From Bryopsis sp. KO-2023 (Eukaryota > Chlorophyta > Ulvophyceae > Bryopsidales > Bryopsidaceae), in NCBI GenBank assembly GCA_030272585.1, contig BSYQ01000003.1:4712001-4776000 (forward strand): a stretch of DNA of 64,000 nt. Direction: 5' to 3'. Made by a program: the position numbers and the translations under genes. This document shows positions 58,055 to 64,000 of the stretch, in pieces (position 1 is the first letter of the stretch; the number at the start of each line of letters is the position of its first letter). The notes beneath the pieces are model-generated. The model saw only the letters and a program-made list of their open reading frames with translations, searched no databases and had not been told where the DNA came from.

Positions 58055-58912
58055 GTATTTTCTAAAATGTTGTATTTTAATGGACTGCACACTTGCTGAA
58101 ATAAAATTTTCATCTTCGCATGTAATTATGTTTGTTTGAATCATTATACCCAGGACATCCAACCGTGTAACTTCAGTTTGTTTGAATACTAATTTTAATT
58201 AATTCAACGAGAGCGTGTGGAGCGTGGGCATGATCAGTCAGGTCTTGATTTACTAGCCCTGCAGCAGAGAAGGAATTTCTTCTGATTTGAACAGTCGCTT
58301 CATTCTATGTGGTTTGCTTTCAAAACATCCTGGTTTTTGATTGTTGTGGGCTCTGTCTTTCTTTTTCTTTCTTTCTCTTTCTTTGCATCATTAGTAAGTC
58401 TTTGCTTTGCTCAAGCAACGGTTGAGTTTATTTTTGTTATCTTTCCCACTGCCCCTTTCTCATGATACCCTAATACCATCCAACCAAATGCAGTTGATTG
58501 ACATTCCTGTCTGTTGGATCCAGCATATTAGGTTTTTTTGTTGAATATTTTCCACAATTCACTCTTTTTTAAGATGGAAGTTCAAGCTATTTTTTGGTGA
58601 ATCATTGTGGTAGCACTCAGCATTGAAAATCGATCGTTCTCAGTGAACTGTCGATGCAACTAGTCCATTTTGGATCAGACAAAGCCATAAAGACTATTTC
58701 CACAGCTTCAAGGAGTCTATCTGAATGAACCATCCAAACTAAAGTTGGGGTCCGCCACAAAACCAACCCCCTCCCTGTGAAAAACATCCTCAAAAACCTC
58801 ACACTCCCCCAACAGACACCCCATCTTGCAGACATCAACATCAACACACAAAAGAGTGACGCACCTCATCCACTTGAGGTTCGCGTTTGGACACCCATCA
58901 ATCCTCACGACG
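58055..58912. other. Region upstream of RPAP1 without a recognised gene
   Basis: T-rich sequence (58330-58580) followed by a CA-rich stretch (58770-58860). Probably intron or promoter and leader; nothing coding recognised besides the exon candidate at 57978. Confidence 0.4.
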
Positions 58913-61900
58913 ATGGAAAGGTGGTTGGATGCCGAAACCGAGGAAGATTTCTTCCGGCTGCAGGTTGAACGAAATCGTGCATGGGTTTTACTCCCACAGA
59001 AAAACATGTTTCGTGCAGAGAGACATGTGCAGCAGATGGTGGGTTGTAACAACAGTAGTGTTTTTTTTTCAGGACGAGCTGACGTCCGGTCGAATAAGAC
59101 CGGCGGCCAAAGCGACGCGCGTGAAGAGAAAGGGCGTGCCCTCTTCGCCACCGCAGCCTCCACCTGACGATGAGTCCGCACGAGTTCGAGAATCCACAGC
59201 AGGTGTGGTATTCCTCCAAACGAAAATCAAACAAAAAAAGTAAAAAATAGATATTGAAATTGAAATCGAGATCGAAATCGAAAAAATGAAAAAAAAATCG
59301 AAATCGAAATCGAGTTCATGGGAACTTGGAAATCTCGATGGAATGTGGAAGTTCCAAGGTTCAATCCTTGCAATGGATGCAGACATGCAATTATCGCTGG
59401 GGATGTGGTGGTGTGTGTGCGAAGATATGTTCTGGCGCACAAGTTAGTAAAGGTAGTGTTTCAACAAGGGGATTTTTTTAAAAGAAACCTTTTCGTTGGT
59501 TTGTAGGGGGTCCTGGAATCGTTGGGGATATTTTGGAAAGAAACACTGGGGGCTGTGTTGCAAGTGCCCCAGAGCCTCCATCCACACCGTCTTCAGGATT
59601 TCCAGAACCCCAATCGTACAAAGTCTCCAAGGTACCACTGCAGATTTTGATTTTTTGATTCGTTTCTTATCGGTCAGTTATTCGTTGCGGCATTATTGCA
59701 TGAAACTTTTTTTTGGGAAGAAAAATCCATGTTATCCAAGTACCACAGGAAAAAAAATATAAATAATCAAAAAAAAATAAAAATAATATATCCATAAAAT
59801 TATCTATATAGTGAATGAAGGAATTTTAAAACTTGACCAACGGAGGCTGGCCACAATGAGGGGATTTAGCCCAAACCCTTGGGAAAACAGAGTACTTTTT
59901 TTCTTTGTCGACTTCCTTGGTGTGTGATAGTTCGCATTGAAACGGCAAAAAAATCGAGAAAAAGCGAAAAAGAAGACTGTGCGCTTCAACCAAGAAGCAG
60001 AAAGGCAAGAGCCCAGGGAGGCGGGTACTGAAGAAAATTCAATCGATTTTGAAAACAAAGCAAAGCTGCTGGGGATGTCCGCGACAGAGGTAGGTAGGAG
60101 ATTTGATTCACTTTGATTTCACCATGAGCGTTTTGAGTGGATCTGCTGTTATTATTTTTTCCTTCTTATTTTTTTTTGGCTTGGATGGTGAGCAAGAATT
60201 ACAAAAATAATGTAGACTTCTTTCGATTGCATGTTTGCACAGTGAGGGGGGTGGTGGATTTGAGAATGCTTGTATTTGATGGCTGAACGTCAGGTCAAAG
60301 AGGCTCAAGAGGAAGTGGCATCCCGGCTCTCCGACAAAACACTTGAATTCTTGAAGAAAAGGGGGACCAAGAAATCAACACGGAAAGCCTCCCCAAAAAC
60401 GGTCGGCGTTTCTGAAAGGTTGAAAAGAAAAGCACCCGAGGCTGCCACCAGTATGTCTGATGGAAAAAACCCTGAAGGTGAAATGGCCGGCAGCAAATTG
60501 GTAGGCTTCCCAGCGACGCATGCTCGGCTTCGATTTGACATGGATGGGAAAGTTGTGGGGGTGATATCGAAGGAGGAGTGGGAAAAGAACATGGACCTGG
60601 AGCAAATGGCGCTGGAAAGGGACTGTCTTCGAGAGGTAACCTGGTGGGTGGAGTGGGGTGCTGCTCTCTGAGTAAGGTTTTAAGGGGTGGCTTCCATTGT
60701 TCATGGCAGGGTAATGGATGCGTAATATGGTGAATTGTGAGTTTTGTTTCCAAGGATTTTTTCGGGGGGTCATGTTGTGGAGAACGCCATGCTGAAACAC
60801 TCCATATGCCTTAGTGTGTGTGTTTGCTTTTTCCGATCAGGAAGAAAGAGGTGAGAATTCTGATGGATACACCATGGAGGAGTGGTGTGTTCTGAGCAGA
60901 AGCCGGGTGGTGGGACAAAGGGCGTTGGCCATGCAAGGCTTGTGCAGTATTTTATCGATCGCTCGCCCTTCATTCATGGACGTCGACGAGAACCTCCAGC
61001 TCAAGGAACGCGAGGTGCAGATTCCCCAGAGTCTCGGCATCTCCGAAAAAGTGAAATGGAGCTCATTGTGGCAACTGGGGGTGGAGGATTTGGATGTGGG
61101 GAGCATAGCGATGAGGGGGTTGGACGACAAGGCTGTCAGTGTGATCATGGCGGCGATTGGATTGATCAATGCCATGTGCTGCATGACTAGCAAAATGGAA
61201 CGGATCTATGAAGACTGCGATGCAAATCCCAGTGTAGGTAGGTATGATGCATTATCGTTCTTTCGTTCCTGATGTCTTTATTCCAAGGGGTTACTTTTTT
61301 CTCCAGCATAAAACTCACAGGAGCCTGTTATGGTTTTCTCGATTCAACCTGGGACATCTGTTCACGGTGTGCATCTGAGGATTTTTCTACCGCCGTATGT
61401 ATTTCGTTGTGCGTTGCTTTCAGGGTGGCCAGTGATTCCCTTGGCTCAAGTTGTGCGGTCCAGTGAGTTGGGTGTCTGGGAGGAGGATGTTCCTGACGAA
61501 GGCAAAGAATGGCCGATTCACTCGAGAGGGAACCTGCTTCCAAGATTGGTCCACCTTGGATTGTTAGACATCGTCGGAAGCATGCTCAGAGCTCCCCCGG
61601 TCGCGAACCTCCCAGCCCTGGTGTCCCCCCTTCTGTTGAGCTGTGCCAGGTCGGGGGAGGAGCTGGCGATGGGGGTGCTGAGATCGAAGCCGATATGTGA
61701 TATGTTCAAGGAGCATTTGTCGTCCATGAGTGTAGCAGAGGGAAGCAGTGGGGCCGTGGAAGCTAAGAGGAATGTGCTGAAGCTTGTGCGGGTTCTTGCG
61801 CAATCCAGCAAGCAAGCACTGCTCACCATTCAAAAGCAAGGTCGGTGGATCGCCCGATCGATGCAGCATTGACTGATGTCGGGTGGAGAAGGATTTACTA

Positions 61901-64000
61901 AGGGTGGGGCATAAAGGAAGATCGATCGCTGGGTTTATATTTGAGTTGGTTTTTTGTGTTGGTGCACTATCAGGTTTGTTGGCACTTGTGAGGCAGCATT
62001 TGTTCTCTCTGTGGATGATGGAGAGTTCGTGCGGCGAGGGGACGCCCCACAATTCAATGCTCATCGTTGACATGAAGGTGGAATGCTTGCGAATGTGGAG
62101 AGTGTGCTGCTTGAACGGAACCTTTCTGGCAAGGTTCGATGATATGTACGCGGTCCTTTGCCGTGATTTGTCGGCACCCTGCTCTGGTGGGGAGTCTGGC
62201 GATTGCCTCGGCGAGGGTGGGGGGGGCCACCTTGGAGAGTGGATGGTCTCCAGAGAAGTTTTCATAACCCTGGCTGCAGCGGTGACGCAATCGATGGCTG
62301 CAAAGGCTGGGGAGCCTGAGACGATCTCTATTGGGGCATGCACTGCATTGGTTCAAGAAGCTGATAAATGGTTGGAAGAAACGGTGGTGGATGAGGTGAG
62401 GAAATTTGGATGAGCCGTAGTCTGAATATATTTTAGTTCAAAGAAGGTGTTTGTTTCGGGCATCATGCTGGTGAAAGTACCTTAGCTGGATTCTCATCTT
62501 TTTTTGCTTAAATATATGTTCCAGGTGAGGAGAGAGTGGACATCCAGCAGGATGGAGGCGGCGAACTTGGCCAAGGAGGGAGGTGGAAGTCACTCTCCGA
62601 AAGGAAAATTGGCGGCTCTTTCTGCAGTCCTCACATTCTTGGCCACCTACTGGAACGCTCAGCGGCAAAACTTAGCTTCACTACGGAGCAAGGTCATTCG
62701 GTTGGATTTGGTGGTCAAGCTTCTCTTGCAGGAAGAACCTGGTTGCGGAAATGTGGTGGATTGGGTGTGTAGGAAAACATCAAGCGGCCCCGATTCTGAT
62801 GGGATGAGTGCAGCGATCGGAAGCATGATTGTCAGCATCTTGAGGTGATTTGAAACAGAGCACCAGCATGCAAAAGCACCCAAGCTCCCCCAGCTTGGGT
62901 TCGTGTTTTAGAGTGGTGGACTCAGATCCCCCCCCCCTTTGCACCTGTACGAGGGTTTTCACCTTGGGCGTAAAAACGTTGGAGGAAACTCATAAAGTAT
63001 TAAACGTGGCGGTATTGTTGGGCAGGTGCGCAGAAGCTCTCGAAATGATTGAGGAAATGTCCGAAATCGTCATGCAGCTCCTGGATAAAATGCAAAGCAA
63101 CGCCTTCAATCGATTGCAGGCAACCTCTTGGCCACTCAAGCTGGATCCCCTGATGCTGTGCCGTTTGCAGTCCAAGCTCCCCATGCAAAACGTTGCCTTG
63201 GCGGTATTGCACTCCTCGAAAATCTTGGTGAATTGTCATGAAGGGGTGCGTTTCGATCGGAAAATGTCGGTGAAGGCGGTCGAGCTGGGATTGCATGTCA
63301 TCACCACTTTGCCACCAGGATTCGAGGCTCAAGGGCTGAAATGCCTTGCAGCTATTACCGATGCAGGGATATTGGCCCCCTTGTTGACCGGAGGACTGCA
63401 AATGTTGGAGGATTTGCTACAGAGCGATCGCCCGCTGTCTAAGGACGTCGGAATGTACCAGAAGCAAGGCGGCTGCCCGAAATTGGATCTAAGTGAGCTG
63501 GGGAAATGCATCTTGACGACGTATGCAGTGTCATGGCTTTCGTTGGTCCCTGAGGAAGCTTTGGAGGGAAAGCCAAAGCTGGGGAAATCAGTAGCAGAAA
63601 AGGAAGCCGATGGTTCAGTTCTGGGGGCACCTTTCGTCAAGGGGATTTCTGGATCTCGAATGCTGTTTCCACATGATTGGCCGACTTTGGAGGCCTTTTA
63701 TGTGCCTGAACCAGGTGCTTCACTCACGAGCAGCAATCATCCGGTGGTTGCCACAATACTGTTGACGTTGAGCTTGGAGGCGGCCCAGTCGCGTTTCTTG
63801 TCGGTGATCCCTCCAGGGAAGAAGCTTCGAAATCTTTTGGGGTTGGTATATTTGACCAGAGCAGATGAGCTGTGTCCTGGTCTGACTGGAACGATCGAGG
63901 TCTGGCAAGATGACTGGGTCAGACGAAGTTTAGCAGGCCTGAGCGAGCATTATTGTCCACAGCTTCGTGGCGATGGGCATCCCCTGTCTAGTTGGTGTGG
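58913..64000 (+). CDS. RPAP1: RNA polymerase II-associated protein 1 (RPAP1; plant MINIYO/IYO), 3' end off the right edge
   Basis: RPAP1/IYO links RNA polymerase II assembly or nuclear import and elongation to the switch to cell differentiation (known in Arabidopsis and animals). Exons: 58913-59038, 59073-59202, 59507-59631, 59931-60089, 60294-60635, 60841-61237, 61424-61840, 61974-62395, 62525-62844, 63026 to past 64000; about 1,137 residues are in the window. Seen: N-terminal GPGIVGDILERNTGG; the RPAP1_N motif ENKAKLLGMSATEVKEAQEE with LEFLKKRGTKK; the RPAP1_C motif HARLRFDMDGKVV; GYTMEEWCVLSRSRVVGQRAL; then a long helical-repeat region (VRSSELGVWEEDVP, GNLLPRLVHLGLLD, LVRVLAQSSKQALL) and LFPHDWPTLEAFYV in the last exon, where human RPAP1 has LLPTDW. 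No frame breaks. The start is the first Met of the conserved frame; the frame stays open upstream. Confidence 0.93.
59251..59314. repeat. GAAATC hexanucleotide-type repeat (intronic)
   Basis: Runs of GAAATC/GAGATC units interrupted by an A-rich spacer, in RPAP1 intron 2. Confidence 0.85.

Noticed and set aside
59340..59375. tRNA T-arm-like GGTTCAATCC
   Set aside because: Flanking bases do not form the five-pair T stem, and no D arm, anticodon arm or acceptor stem could be fitted around it.

Overview
This is nuclear DNA from a photosynthetic eukaryote, most likely a green alga. Nearly every gene is split by GT-AG introns (up to 18 exons) and intergenic DNA is full of long homopolymers. The gene set is green-lineage: a nuclear photosystem I PsaK with a chloroplast transit peptide, a plant-type ATP-dependent PEP carboxykinase with its N-terminal extension, SPINDLY, a MINIYO/RPAP1 homologue and an ASG2/WDTC1-type WD40-TPR protein. 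I favour an early-diverging streptophyte alga, but this is an inference from protein similarity remembered by eye, not a tree. Exon models were built by hand: reading frame, splice dinucleotides, phase and family alignment had to agree.

Layout. 1-3.8 kb (-): DDX24/MAK5/RH13-type DEAD-box helicase, running off the left edge. 3.9-6.1 kb (+): SET-domain methyltransferase, head to head with it. 7.1-8.5 kb (+): unknown proline-rich protein. 10.6-11.7 kb (+): intronless coiled-coil protein. 12.5-12.8 kb (+): PsaK, intronless. 14.0-17.0 kb (+): PEP carboxykinase. 18.3-18.5 kb: a MITE-like inverted-repeat element. 18.8-21.3 kb (+): a secreted trypsin-fold protein whose nucleophile serine is replaced, followed by four small Cys-Phe-Gly-Trp-Gly-Cys modules, each on its own exon. 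23.3-30.0 kb (+): WDTC1/ASG2. 32.2-34.4 kb (+): unknown type I membrane protein. 35.3-38.1 kb (+): NAD-dependent glycerol-3-phosphate dehydrogenase. 38.3-41.7 kb (-): UFSP2 protease, sharing a 219-bp divergent promoter region with OGFOD1 (41.9-45.2 kb, +). 45.9-52.8 kb (+): SPINDLY. 54.1-55.0 kb (+): TMEM128-like membrane protein. 55.3-57.7 kb (-): von Willebrand A protein. 58.9 kb to the right edge (+): RPAP1/MINIYO.

There is no operon logic. Functional themes that recur by position are ribosome and translation maintenance (DDX24, UFSP2, OGFOD1), nuclear or nucleocytoplasmic regulation (SPY, RPAP1, WDTC1) and carbon metabolism (PEPCK, GPDH, PsaK). The most novel locus is the pseudoprotease with its exon-duplicated cysteine modules. 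No tRNA, rRNA, CRISPR, bacterial or viral gene was recognised.
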